A DNA stretch of 43,742 nucleotides from Prolixibacteraceae bacterium (GCA_009773765.1 WTWZ01000012.1:1-43742), one strand, 5' to 3'; shown: positions 35,611 through 43,742, numbered from the stretch's first letter. Numbers and translations are program-made. Notes: a model not told the origin generated them from the letters alone.

Positions 35611-36622
35611 CTATTTAAGATAGATATGTCTTTGGGCAATTCTTTCTCTTGCTTCAATTAAAAGTTGATGAAGTTTTTGTTCAAGATCCTTTTTGGGTGG
35701 AAGTTCAGTCCAATACTCGGCAACCATAATTCCATCTTTGTGCATCTGTAAAAGTTCAATCTGCTCGGCGCTTTTTCCTGCACAAAGAATTAAACCTACC
35801 GGACTGTTTTCGCCATCTTGTTTGTCATGCTTATCAAGCCATTTCAAGTAAAGTTCCATTTGCCCCTTGTATTTTGCTTTAAACTTCCCGATTTTCAGTT
35901 CGATTGTCACCAGTCTTTTTAGCTTTCGATGAAATAAAAGCAAATCGAGGTAATAGTCCTCATCATCAATTATCATTCTTTTTTGGCGCTCAACAAAGGT
36001 AAAACCCGTACCAAGTTCTAAAATGAAGTTTTCCAACTCTTTAAGAATGGCGGTTTCTACATCGTTTTCAAGATAACCTTCTTTAAATCCTAAAAAATCC
36101 AAAAAATACGGGTCTTTAAAAGTGTGTTGCAAATCGTTTATTTCGGTGGCAATCTGCAAATTGGCAATTTCGGTACGTTCGTAGGTTTTTTGCTCAATTT
36201 GCTTTCGGGTTTCTCGAATTGTCCATCGGTTTTCTGCAATCTTATTTCCATAATACAATCTGGCATCACTGTTCTTCAGTGGTACAATTCAACAAAATGT
36301 GACCAGGTCAATTGTCGTGACAGTGGAACGATAATTTCAACATCAGGGAAAACCTCAGCAAATTGCATCATCCGCCGTAAATTTCTTAGTTCAAAACTAT
36401 TTCCAAAGTTATTCCTCAATTGTGTCGACAGTGTCGACACAATTTCTCCTGCATACTCGGCTCGCTGATTATTAAGAATATGCTCGTTTATTTTTTACCC
36501 ACCTGCCAGTAAACCAGTGTCAACGTACTGTTTACCTGGCGGGCAACTTCGTTTTTCCCCTGCTCAATTATCTGTGAAAGGTCGCTGAATAATTGATTAT
36601 CCAAATTGGTAATCGTTTCCAT
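35611..36622 (-). pseudogene. DUF1016 / PDDEXK nuclease (YhcG-like), two frameshifts
   Basis: Read from the ATG at 36622, this gives the DUF1016 N-terminal domain (LFSDLSQIIEQGK, then LVYWQVGKK). It stops at TAA after an A6 run (36491-36496), where an A7 would continue as INEHILNNQRAEYAG. The next frame gives STLSTQLRNNFGNSFELRN and LTWSHFVELY, then breaks again near 36284, where one T appears to be missing. The last frame, open from 36258, carries the PDDEXK part (residues with LDLLLFHRKLKRLVTIELKIGKFK, then GLILCAGK). The nuclease half is intact and could be expressed as a 215-residue fragment. Family members are linked to restriction-modification and mobile loci. Confidence 0.85.
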
Positions 36623-36650
36623 TTTGATGCTTTTGAAACTACTTTTTTAC

Positions 36651-36695
36651 CCACATAGACACATAGAGCACATAAGTTTCTATGTGTCTATGTGG
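36651..36695. repeat. Perfect 17-bp inverted repeat (CCACATAGACACATAGA)
   Basis: Arms at 36651-36667 and 36679-36695 are perfectly complementary, with an 11-nt loop that itself repeats CACATAAG. It lies 7 bp beyond the GH51 stop. On the GH51 strand it is followed by A residues rather than T, so it is not a classic terminator for that gene. Confidence 0.85.
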
Positions 36696-36702
36696 TTTTA
36701 AA

Positions 36703-38682
36703 TTATTTTTCCAGTCCCACTTTTATCATTTTTACCGAATAGCCGGGCACTTCCATCACCTTTTTACTGAAATCGAGCGGCTGCTCTTCAATCACAATTT
36801 GCTGTGTTTCGCCGGGCGTGTTGAATGCTTCGGGGTTTGAATTCTGAATTACCCATTGCTGCCCCTGTTTTGAAGGTTTTATGTCACCCAAATCGAGCTG
36901 AAGCGATTGCGGAATGGAATCCATGTTTACCACTGCAATGGTAAGCGCCGACTTGTCTTCGGTAAGCGCCGCCGAAATATCGAGGTTTGGATTGGCACTT
37001 TCAATTTTCACCGGGATGGTGCCAAACTGGTTGCGGTACAATTTCAAAACCAATCCTGTTGTTTCGAAAGCAGAAGCTGTTTGTGTGGTTTTGATGGCGC
37101 CAATTACATTTACAGTTTGGGCATAGTTGGCCATGTAGTAAATGTCGCTGTTTCTGAAATATTCGTGCAATCCCATCGCAATCCCAAGCCCGTCCTTTTG
37201 GTGGTAACGAACCCCGAGTTCGCCGTAAATATAGTCGCCGTACCAGTAGTTCCACTCATCCATTGCAATGCGGATATCCTTTTCTTTTAAACCCGCAATT
37301 GTTTCACGGTAACCACGGTGTGCATCGGCAACCCGTTTGATAGATTTTTTAATCTGAAGAATGTGAGCTTGCAAACTATCAAGTTCCTTGTCGTAAATAT
37401 GTTCACTGATCAGGTCCATGTAATCTGCACATTCTGTAAGCATAGTTTCGCTCCACTCGCCAACTGCGCCAACGCCAATCAGTTTTGCTGATGAATCAAC
37501 AGCCCAGATAGCTTTTGCCATGTCGTTGTGTTTTTGAACGTAGTCTTTCAACGGCATGTGGCCCAACTGCCAGTTACCGTACATTTCGTTGCCTACCGCC
37601 CAGTAGCGAATGTTAAATGCCTCAGGGCTTCCATTTTCAGCGCGCAGTTTCCCCAGGGGCGAATCCTGGCCAGACCTGCAATATTCAATCTGTTCGGCCA
37701 CTTCCTGAACCGTTCCCAAACCAGTATTTACCGCCACAAAAGGTTCGGAATCAATAATTTCCATCAGTTGCATGTATTCGTGCAAACCCACATCGTTGTG
37801 CTCAACACCTTTCCATGCCGGGTTTTTACGGGGCGGGCGTTTGTCCATATCGCCAATACCATCGCACCAGTTATACCCGCTTACAAAATTTCCGCCCGGC
37901 CAGCGATATATGGGCGAGTTGAGTTCCTTTAAAAGCGCCACCACATCGGGCCGCCAGCCTTTAATATTATCAGAAGGCATCAAAGACAGGGTACCAATTT
38001 TAAAACTCCCTTTTCCTGTACTAAAAATTTCAACCTCACAGTTTTTACCTGCAAAAGGCACAGTAAAACTGAGCGGATAAGTTTTGAATTCGTTACTGAG
38101 TTCAGTGATTTCAACCTTTACAGATTCGTTGTTTTCAGAAGTTACCTGAACAGTTACGGGAAGTGCGCCGGCATCACCTGACAAAACAATGCGCCCTGTG
38201 TATTCTTTACCTGCAAGAAATTCAATTCCGGATTGTTTAATTCCGGCAGCAGTTCCGTCCCCTTTTAACAGGATTTTTGGTGAATGTTCGCCTGTAAACG
38301 GTGATTTTTTGTCCATATAAACAGTTTTTGCATCGCCTATAACCTGCCATGGAGAGGCATTCAGAAATTGGTATTCGCCGGTATTCCATTGCGGGTCGGA
38401 AGCTGTTCCCCAGGGGTTGAATTCAAAAGTAACGGGATAATAAAACTTGCGGTCTTCGAGCATTTCCGCCCATATTCCACCATAAATACACTTGCCGAGA
38501 TGTTCGATAAACTGCCCGTAAATGTATGGGTTGATGGGTTCGCCGGTAGCGGCAATGTCAACTTTTATGGTTTCGTCAACTTTTTGTGGTTGCTGACAAC
38601 TATTTACTGAAATAAATACAATAAACAGGGCTAATACAAACATTGATTTAATCCCTGATTTGAATGAGTTGTGATTTTTCAT
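36703..38682 (-). CDS. α-L-arabinofuranosidase, GH51 lipoprotein
   Basis: A 659-residue lipoprotein (VNSC, Cys29) that should sit on the periplasmic or outer face and release arabinose from arabinan, arabinoxylan or arabinogalactan side chains. A short N-terminal segment (INPYIYGQFIEHLG, the start of the barrel) is followed by a β-rich carbohydrate-binding-like insert (about 110-235). The GH51 barrel then carries acid/base Glu366 (WAVGNEMYGNW) and nucleophile Glu476 (AMDEWNYWYGDY). A C-terminal β-sandwich ends it. Length is typical of the lipoprotein GH51 group. It stands alone; no SusC/SusD pair is in the window. Confidence 0.92.
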   Translation of the reverse strand: MKNHNSFKSGIKSMFVLALFIVFISVNSCQQPQKVDETIKVDIAATGEPINPYIYGQFIEHLGKCIYGGIWAEMLEDRKFYYPVTFEFNPWGTASDPQWNTGEYQFLNASPWQVIGDAKTVYMDKKSPFTGEHSPKILLKGDGTAAGIKQSGIEFLAGKEYTGRIVLSGDAGALPVTVQVTSENNESVKVEITELSNEFKTYPLSFTVPFAGKNCEVEIFSTGKGSFKIGTLSLMPSDNIKGWRPDVVALLKELNSPIYRWPGGNFVSGYNWCDGIGDMDKRPPRKNPAWKGVEHNDVGLHEYMQLMEIIDSEPFVAVNTGLGTVQEVAEQIEYCRSGQDSPLGKLRAENGSPEAFNIRYWAVGNEMYGNWQLGHMPLKDYVQKHNDMAKAIWAVDSSAKLIGVGAVGEWSETMLTECADYMDLISEHIYDKELDSLQAHILQIKKSIKRVADAHRGYRETIAGLKEKDIRIAMDEWNYWYGDYIYGELGVRYHQKDGLGIAMGLHEYFRNSDIYYMANYAQTVNVIGAIKTTQTASAFETTGLVLKLYRNQFGTIPVKIESANPNLDISAALTEDKSALTIAVVNMDSIPQSLQLDLGDIKPSKQGQQWVIQNSNPEAFNTPGETQQIVIEEQPLDFSKKVMEVPGYSVKMIKVGLEK

Positions 38683-38855
38683 AACAGTTTAAATAAAGTC
38701 GTTTTTAATTTTTGGATAAAAATAGAAAAGATTAAGTGGATTTGCGACTTTAAGCGTCAAAATCAACGTTAAGTATTTGAATATTCATTATTGAAAGAAA
38801 TCTCAATCAGAATAATCCTTATAAAGATTTAAAGGGGTTTCATAGTAAGATGAAA

Positions 38856-39161
38856 TTATTTTCTCTTTGAAGCCCGCGAACCACCGCCAAACAAAATTCC
38901 GGCGCCTAATACAAAACCAAAATCGTACCAGCCGCCGTTGTTGTTTACGGCATACATGGCAATGTCGTCGATGAAAAGGCTGCCAAAAAAGCTGAGGGGC
39001 GCAATGATTCCATGCCACAAACCACCCAAAAAACCGCTTGGTTCAGTTGTTACACAGGCAGTTACATCGGCTGTATCGGCACAGGCTGTAAACAGAAAAA
39101 GCACAGTTATAAACACAAAAAAAACAGGGATTACGGTGGATTTTGAAAACAGGTTTTTCAT
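38856..39161 (-). CDS. Small lipoprotein with conserved GGLWHGI and NNNGGWYDFGF motifs
   Basis: A 101-residue protein with a lipoprotein signal (LFTAC, Cys27). A short linker follows (with a second Cys near ADVTAC), then a hydrophobic stretch (GFLGGLWHGIIAPLSFFGSLF, about residues 43-63), the segment AVNNNGGWYDFGF, a Gly-rich hydrophobic end and a basic tail (SRASKRK). I recognise this pattern from unnamed Bacteroidota proteins but know no function. The two hydrophobic stretches suggest it is buried in or lies on a membrane. It is not coupled to its neighbours. Confidence 0.7.
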   Translation of the reverse strand: MKNLFSKSTVIPVFFVFITVLFLFTACADTADVTACVTTEPSGFLGGLWHGIIAPLSFFGSLFIDDIAMYAVNNNGGWYDFGFVLGAGILFGGGSRASKRK

Positions 39162-39223
39162 TTTCAGGAAATTTTTGTTAATGATTTCATTTTGAGGTAT
39201 TGGTATATTTTCAAAACAAACTG

Positions 39224-39883
39224 TTACACTTTACCAGCAGCGAGGTTAAAAACTTCGGCTCCTTCCCAAATCGTTTTACTTTGGTTATTATTCAATGCCG
39301 CATTTATCATAGCTTTTGCAACTGTTTCGTCACTGATTGGCCGGTAATTTTTAAACACAAACCGGGTTAGAATATTAAGAACCGGAACCGACATTTCCTC
39401 TGCTGTCCGACGATTTTCGCGATTTCCGGTTAACGAAGCAGGCCGCAAAATAACCAGAGTTTTGAACCCAAGTTTTGCTACGGCTTCATCTAGTTCGCCT
39501 TTCATCCGCGTGTAAAAAATTGTTGATTTTGAATTGGCGCCAACCGACGAAACCAGAACATAATTTTCAATTCCGTTTTCTTTTGCTTTTTTCGCAAAAT
39601 TCAGGTTGAAGGTAAAATCAATTTCATACTGTTTTTCCTTGCTGCCTGCCTGTTTCAGGGTGGTTCCTAAGGCCGAAAAAAGTACATCGCCTGTCAAGAG
39701 TTTTTCCCAGCTTTCTGTTTTTGCAAAATCAACAATTTGCTGCTCAAGTTTTGGATGTCTCAATCCGGTATCGCGGCGGACAAAAAGTCGGACTTTTTCA
39801 AAACGGTTGTCATTCAGCAGTTGCTGAACCAGTTGTTTTCCAACCAGTCCTGTGGATCCAATTATATTTGTTGTTAATTTCAT
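39224..39883 (-). CDS. Atypical SDR, NAD(P)-binding epimerase-like protein
   Basis: A 219-residue Rossmann-fold protein with the N-terminal dinucleotide motif IGSTGLVGK (residues 8-16). Atypical short-chain dehydrogenase features follow: VLFSALGTTLKQAGS, a YVLVSSVGANSKS segment, a YTRMKGELDEAV segment with the YxxxK-like Tyr/Lys, and ILRPASLTGNR. It is close to the HTATIP2/YbjT-like group, whose members include oxidoreductases and flavin- or quinone-sensing proteins. The substrate is unknown. It has no evident partner gene. Confidence 0.82.
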   Translation of the reverse strand: MKLTTNIIGSTGLVGKQLVQQLLNDNRFEKVRLFVRRDTGLRHPKLEQQIVDFAKTESWEKLLTGDVLFSALGTTLKQAGSKEKQYEIDFTFNLNFAKKAKENGIENYVLVSSVGANSKSTIFYTRMKGELDEAVAKLGFKTLVILRPASLTGNRENRRTAEEMSVPVLNILTRFVFKNYRPISDETVAKAMINAALNNNQSKTIWEGAEVFNLAAGKV

Positions 39884-39969
39884 GTTATAAAATATTTATT
39901 GAAAGATAGTAATTTGTACTTTTATCAGAAAATTAAATTTTTGAATTAAACTGATAACTAAACTTAATT

Positions 39970-41376
39970 ATGAAAGTACTTTTAACGATTTTTTTCCTTT
40001 GTTTTTTTCAAACGCTGTTTGCACAGGAAGTTAAGTGGCAAGGCCCGGCGATTGATTTTTCTCGTGGTAAACTGAAAGTATCAGAAAACCAGCGCTTTTT
40101 GGTTTTCGAAGATGGAACCCCATTTTTCTATCTGGCTGACACCGGATGGGAATTGTTTCACCGGCTCACAAAATCTGAAACTGAAAAATACCTCGAAAAC
40201 CGTCGCGAAAAAGGTTTTACCGTGATCCAGGCTGTAATTTTAGCCGAACTCGACGGGTTGAACACTCCCAACATGGAAGGTGAAAAACCACTGATTAACA
40301 ACGACCCAACAAAAATTAATGAAAAGTATTTTCAGCATGTTGACTGGGTAATTAAAAAGGCTGAAGAAAAAGGGATTTTTATTGGTTTGTTGCCAACCTG
40401 GGGCGACAAGGTTGACAAACAGTGGGGAGTTGGCCCGGTAATTTTTAATACCGAAAATGCTGAAAAGTACGGCGAAATTGTTGGTGCCCGTTACAAGGAT
40501 TTCAAAAATATTATATGGATAAACGGCGGCGACCGACAGGGTGGCGGAAATAATTTGCCGGTTTGGAATTCACTGGCCAGGGGCATAAAAAAAGTGGACA
40601 AAAACCACCTGATGACCTTTCACCCGATGGGCGGAAACAGCTCATCCAAATGGTTTCACAACGAAGACTGGCTCGATTTTAACATGATGCAAACAGGGCA
40701 TGGCGAGCGCTCGTATGCGGCTTATAAAAAACTGATGACTCCGGATTATAACCTGAAACCAATTAAACCAACCTTTGATGGAGAGCCGCGCTACGAAGAC
40801 CACCCACACGACTGGAAACCCGATATTCTGGGCTGGTTCGACGATGTAGATGTGCGGCAAGCCATTTACTGGAACCTGTTTTCGGGTGGATTTGGCCATA
40901 CCTACGGTTGCCACGCCATTTGGCAAATGCTCGCCCCCGGCCGCGAACCTGTTGGATTTGCACGTAATTCATGGGAGGCAGGCCTTGATTTGCCAGGCGC
41001 CTGGGATGTGATACATGCAAGAAAATTGATTGAAAGCCGTCCGTTTAACGACCGGATCCCATTTCAGCAAATCATTAAAAACGAATATGTCCCTGAAACA
41101 GATTTCATCGTAGCCACCCGCGGCAAAGATTATGTAATGATTTATATTCCAACCGGTTATGGCGCATCAATCGATTTGAATCTTTGCGGCTGGACAAAAG
41201 CAAAAGGTTGGTGGTACAACTGCAAATCCGGCGAAGCAACTGAAATTGGAGAGATGGAAACCAACCAGGTAAAAACTTTCACAACTAAATCAGGTGGCCG
41301 CGGAAACGATTGGGTTTTGGTACTCGATAATTCAGAAAAAGGTTTTGCAGCGCCCGGAACCGTCGTTCACAAATAA
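39970..41376 (+). CDS. GH140-type apiosidase-like glycoside hydrolase
   Basis: A 468-residue exported protein with a signal peptide cleaved after about residue 18 (TLFAQ). It has a TIM barrel of the DUF4038/GH140 type (start FEDGTPFFYLADTGWELFHRL) and a C-terminal collagen-binding-like β-sandwich (about 380-460). The family's characterised member removes apiose side chains from rhamnogalacturonan II. Candidate catalytic carboxylates are Asp188 (WINGGDRQ) and Glu272 (FDGEPRYE), placed by analogy. A nucleoside-hydrolase-like lipoprotein follows 74 bp later on the same strand. Confidence 0.85.
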   Translation: MKVLLTIFFLCFFQTLFAQEVKWQGPAIDFSRGKLKVSENQRFLVFEDGTPFFYLADTGWELFHRLTKSETEKYLENRREKGFTVIQAVILAELDGLNTPNMEGEKPLINNDPTKINEKYFQHVDWVIKKAEEKGIFIGLLPTWGDKVDKQWGVGPVIFNTENAEKYGEIVGARYKDFKNIIWINGGDRQGGGNNLPVWNSLARGIKKVDKNHLMTFHPMGGNSSSKWFHNEDWLDFNMMQTGHGERSYAAYKKLMTPDYNLKPIKPTFDGEPRYEDHPHDWKPDILGWFDDVDVRQAIYWNLFSGGFGHTYGCHAIWQMLAPGREPVGFARNSWEAGLDLPGAWDVIHARKLIESRPFNDRIPFQQIIKNEYVPETDFIVATRGKDYVMIYIPTGYGASIDLNLCGWTKAKGWWYNCKSGEATEIGEMETNQVKTFTTKSGGRGNDWVLVLDNSEKGFAAPGTVVHK

Positions 41377-41450
41377 TTTCGAACTATCAATCAAAACTGT
41401 ACACAACTAAAAACGAAATTCGGATATTTACCAAAACCAAATTTTATAAT

Positions 41451-42455
41451 ATGAAAACAATAACTGCAATTTTTATCGTTATGGCAATTCTTGGTACGGC
41501 CTGTCAATCGCCGCAAAAAACAAAAGAAACCCAACCTCCGAAACTTAAAATCCTCATTGACACCGATGCGAACAACGAACTCGACGACCAGCATGCGCTT
41601 GCGTATGCTTTTCTCAATTCCGATGTTTTTGATGTGGTTGGCGTCACAGTTAACAACACCCGAAACGGCGACGGTATTCAGGGCCAATACGATGAAGCAC
41701 TGAGGATAATCCGGCTTTTCAACCTCGAAAATAAAGTGCCCCTTTTCAAGGGGGCTGATAAAAGTTATGCTGAAATTTTCCCCTTCATTTCTGAAAATGA
41801 ATTCGATGGGAAACCGGCTGTCGATTTTATCATTCAGGAAGCCTTGAAAATGCAGGATGAAAAACTGGTGCTGCTGCCCGTTGGAAAACTCACCAACATT
41901 GCGCTGGCAATAAAAAAAGAGCCTAAAATAATAGACAAAGTCAGAGTTGTCTGGCTGGGTTCCAATTATCCCGGTCCGGGCGAATACAACCTGGACAACG
42001 ACACTACCTCGGTAAACCCTGTCATCGAATCAGGTGTTCCGTTCGAAATGGTAACCGTGCGTTTCGGGCAACCAGACGGAACTGCCGCCGTTACTGTTAC
42101 CCGTGAGGAAATTCAGCAAAACATGTCTGGTAAAGGACCGATAGGTGAAATGGAAATTACCGGCCGACATGGGGGGGCTTTCACCACGTTTGGAGATTAT
42201 TCTGTCAACCTTTTTGAACATGCCGAAATGTATGGAACCCCGCCTTCGCGCGCGCTTTTCGATATGGCAGCAGTTTCTTTGGTTAAAAATCCGCAGTGGG
42301 GCGAACAAAAGGAAATTCCGGCGCCTAGGTTGCAGGGAATTGATTGGGTTGAACAACCTGAAAACCCAATTAAAATAGTTGTTTGGGAAAATTTTAACCG
42401 CGATGCAATTGTTAATGATTTCTTCGGACTGTTGGACAAAGCAACTCCCCAATAG
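41451..42455 (+). CDS. Nucleoside hydrolase-family lipoprotein
   Basis: A 334-residue lipoprotein (GTAC, Cys18) of the inosine-uridine preferring nucleoside hydrolase fold. The calcium-binding motif, normally DTDPGxDDA, reads IDTDANNELDDQHA here (residues 36-49), a variant seen in a Bacteroidota/Planctomycetes subgroup. VTVNNTRNGDG, a central VLLPVGKLTNIALA and a late RALFDMAAV follow. Its export and its position after a glycosidase suggest it may act on a sugar conjugate rather than a cytoplasmic nucleoside; that is an inference. Confidence 0.85.
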   Translation: MKTITAIFIVMAILGTACQSPQKTKETQPPKLKILIDTDANNELDDQHALAYAFLNSDVFDVVGVTVNNTRNGDGIQGQYDEALRIIRLFNLENKVPLFKGADKSYAEIFPFISENEFDGKPAVDFIIQEALKMQDEKLVLLPVGKLTNIALAIKKEPKIIDKVRVVWLGSNYPGPGEYNLDNDTTSVNPVIESGVPFEMVTVRFGQPDGTAAVTVTREEIQQNMSGKGPIGEMEITGRHGGAFTTFGDYSVNLFEHAEMYGTPPSRALFDMAAVSLVKNPQWGEQKEIPAPRLQGIDWVEQPENPIKIVVWENFNRDAIVNDFFGLLDKATPQ

Positions 42456-42513
42456 CCGAAAATACAAAACCCAGACATGGAAAGCCTGGTGACTGCAAAG
42501 ACCAGCACTGTTG

Positions 42514-43521
42514 TTAACCCTGTTCTTCCTTTAAAACCTTTGTGTGATAAGAGCAACCGTACCCATGATTCGAATCCTTGTAGTATTCAGCTTCGCCGGT
42601 TTTGGCTGCAAAAGCTGCATTGTCGAGCATTTCACTGATTTTTTCCCCGGTGAGTGGTTTAAAATCACGGGCAATTTCAATCATCATTCTCATTTCATCA
42701 AAGTTTTGCATACCGCAAATGAGCGAGCTTACTGGCAGCGAAAGCGCATAATGGCGGCATAACTCTGCGCTTACCTGCATGCGCGTCGAAATACGGTCGA
42801 AGCTGCCAACCAGCGATTTCATTCCTAACACAGCAATATCGCGCTGGTTTGCCACCGGTAAAATTTTTTGCTGGAAACTGTTATAATGCGCATCCAAAAT
42901 ATTAAGGGGCATTTGCGTTGCATCCCATTCAAACGGCATATTCAGCATATCGAGGTGTATTTTCGGGTCGCGGTGACCGGTAAAACCAATGAAGCGCAGT
43001 TTTCCATCTTTTTTCCCTTCAATCAGCGCCCGCAGCGCGCCATTTTCCGGGTCAAAGACCCGTTCGCGGTCTCCATCGTACTGGATTGAGTGAAGTTGTA
43101 CCATGTCAATCATTTCGGTGTTCATCCGTCGCAAGGCGTCATCCAGGTGGCGTTTTGCCCCTTCGTAATCGCGGGCGCAAACTTTGGTCATCAGGAATAC
43201 CTTGTCGCGCAGTTTGCCTTCTTTTAATCCTTTCCCAACCACTTCCTCCGACCGGCCTTGGTTGTATTCCCAGGCATTGTCGATAAAAGTGATACCCTCA
43301 TCAATTCCCTCGTGCATCATTCGTACCGCTAACTTTTCATCGATAAAACCTAAATCCCAGCCGCCAAAACCAACTATTGAAACCCGCTCGCCTGTTTTTC
43401 CAAGCGCCCGTGTTGGTATTGCCGACATTGAAGCTGCCTGTGATTTTAATACCACCGGGCCCAAGAGAACTCCGGCCATTAGTGTTTGTATAAATTCCCT
43501 TCGTGAAAAACCGTTATTCAT
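42514..43521 (-). CDS. Tat-exported aldo/keto reductase
   Basis: A 335-residue protein with a twin-arginine signal (FSRREFIQTLMAGVLLG, R7/R8, cleavage after about residue 30). An aldo/keto reductase barrel follows, with the tetrad Asp81 (FIDNAWEY), Tyr86, Lys113 and His144 (LHSIQY). An NADP-dependent enzyme folded before export is the usual reason for Tat use, so it should act in the periplasm, possibly on a sugar. Convergent with the nucleoside-hydrolase gene. TatC is encoded at 6.9 kb. Confidence 0.9.
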   Translation of the reverse strand: MNNGFSRREFIQTLMAGVLLGPVVLKSQAASMSAIPTRALGKTGERVSIVGFGGWDLGFIDEKLAVRMMHEGIDEGITFIDNAWEYNQGRSEEVVGKGLKEGKLRDKVFLMTKVCARDYEGAKRHLDDALRRMNTEMIDMVQLHSIQYDGDRERVFDPENGALRALIEGKKDGKLRFIGFTGHRDPKIHLDMLNMPFEWDATQMPLNILDAHYNSFQQKILPVANQRDIAVLGMKSLVGSFDRISTRMQVSAELCRHYALSLPVSSLICGMQNFDEMRMMIEIARDFKPLTGEKISEMLDNAAFAAKTGEAEYYKDSNHGYGCSYHTKVLKEEQG

Positions 43522-43693
43522 ACCCTTAAAATTTTAATTGGGTTACAATATTTTTCTGTCCTTATATAAAAAGAGTTTTGGGCATTTTTGTTCAATTTCG
43601 ACCAATTTAAAATGCAAATGTGCCCAAACGTATTAATTTTAAGAAACTGCTTATCCACAACAGGCAAGTTGACGAAATGATTAAATTTACTGC

Positions 43694-43742
43694 ATGGAAA
43701 TAGAAGAAAAATACCCAAAGGATTTTCAAGAATTTCTTGCAC
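43694..43742 (+). CDS. 5' end of a gene, perhaps an IS1595-type transposase
   Basis: An ATG at 43694 opens a frame with 16 codons to the window edge. The visible start (MEIEEKYPKDFQEFLA) resembles the N-termini of IS1595/ISXO2 transposases, which begin with a short KxFQxFL-type segment before a zinc ribbon. Too little is present to be sure. The 170 bp before it contain no gene, and GGGTTACAATA at 43540 could be an inverted repeat end, but the other end is outside the window. Confidence 0.3.
   Translation, partial: MEIEEKYPKDFQEFLA

Noticed and set aside
36641-36702. The 17-bp inverted repeat as terminator of the GH51 gene
   Set aside because: On the GH51 strand the hairpin is followed by A residues, not a T run, and it resembles a dispersed repeat.
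42482-42516. Hairpin-like CTGGT/ACCAG between the convergent nucleoside-hydrolase and reductase genes as a terminator
   Set aside because: The stem is only five pairs and lacks a T run on either side.
43518-43742. 74-residue minus-strand frame at the window end
   Set aside because: Low-complexity, no family likeness, and it overlaps the gap upstream of the aldo/keto reductase.

Overview
The window is a stretch of chromosome from a member of the Bacteroidota. I infer this from several things. Shine-Dalgarno sites are mostly absent. Several genes are preceded by exact matches to the phylum's -7 promoter box TAnnTTTG, and one (tRNA-Glu/rpsT) also has a -33 TTTG exactly 19 bp upstream. There are many short lipoproteins with a Cys right after the hydrophobic stretch, and families typical of the phylum are present (DUF7033 polysaccharide deacetylase, DUF6146, DUF4369-thioredoxin fusion, GH97, GH140). 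The look is of an environmental Marinilabiliales/Prolixibacteraceae-type genome, but that finer placement is a guess.

Layout. (1) 1-5.6 kb, all on the minus strand: radC, a DUF7033 deacetylase, a FemAB-like transferase, a CE4 deacetylase, a GNAT acetyltransferase and uracil phosphoribosyltransferase (cut by the window edge). Most of these genes overlap or nearly touch, which suggests one operon centred on cell-surface or glycan modification. (2) 5.6-7.8 kb, minus strand: tRNA-Glu and rpsT as one transcript with a clear terminator, then tatC-lptB. (3) 7.9-15.8 kb, plus strand: recQ, ahcY, a 549-bp non-coding and structure-rich gap, then lpxK, purine nucleoside phosphorylase, a PrsW-type protease and a serine/threonine dehydratase-like PLP enzyme. 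(4) 15.8-25 kb, mixed strands: cardiolipin synthase, a DUF6146 lipoprotein, ribD, prmC, a membrane endonuclease/exonuclease/phosphatase protein, ribF, a thioredoxin-fold lipoprotein without its CXXC, lpxH and a FabH-like ketosynthase. (5) 25-32 kb, minus strand: ung, a DSD1/D-threonine-aldolase-like enzyme, pncB, a coiled-coil zinc-ribbon protein, a Nif3-family protein, a MerR regulator and an M23 peptidase, ending at divergent promoters shared with alaS. (6) 32-34.7 kb: alaS.

(7) 34.7-43.7 kb is different in character: an accessory carbohydrate region with signs of decay. It holds a GH97 gene that has lost its whole catalytic domain in frame, a twice-frameshifted DUF1016/PDDEXK nuclease pseudogene bracketed by two related CACATAG-type repeats, a GH51 arabinofuranosidase lipoprotein, a small lipoprotein, an atypical SDR, a GH140 apiosidase-like enzyme, a nucleoside-hydrolase-family lipoprotein, a Tat-exported aldo/keto reductase, and at the very end what may be the start of a transposase.

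Themes. Envelope biogenesis recurs (lpxK, lpxH, lptB, cls, M23, the deacetylase cluster), and so do riboflavin (ribD, ribF) and nucleotide/NAD salvage (upp, PNP, pncB, nucleoside hydrolase). TatC is encoded in the same window as a Tat-dependent substrate. Four genes appear to start with TTG or GTG. I found no CRISPR array, no rRNA and no complete mobile element. I did not find an obviously new multi-gene defence or biosynthetic system. The most unusual items are the core-deleted GH97, the repeat families, and the structured gap after ahcY.
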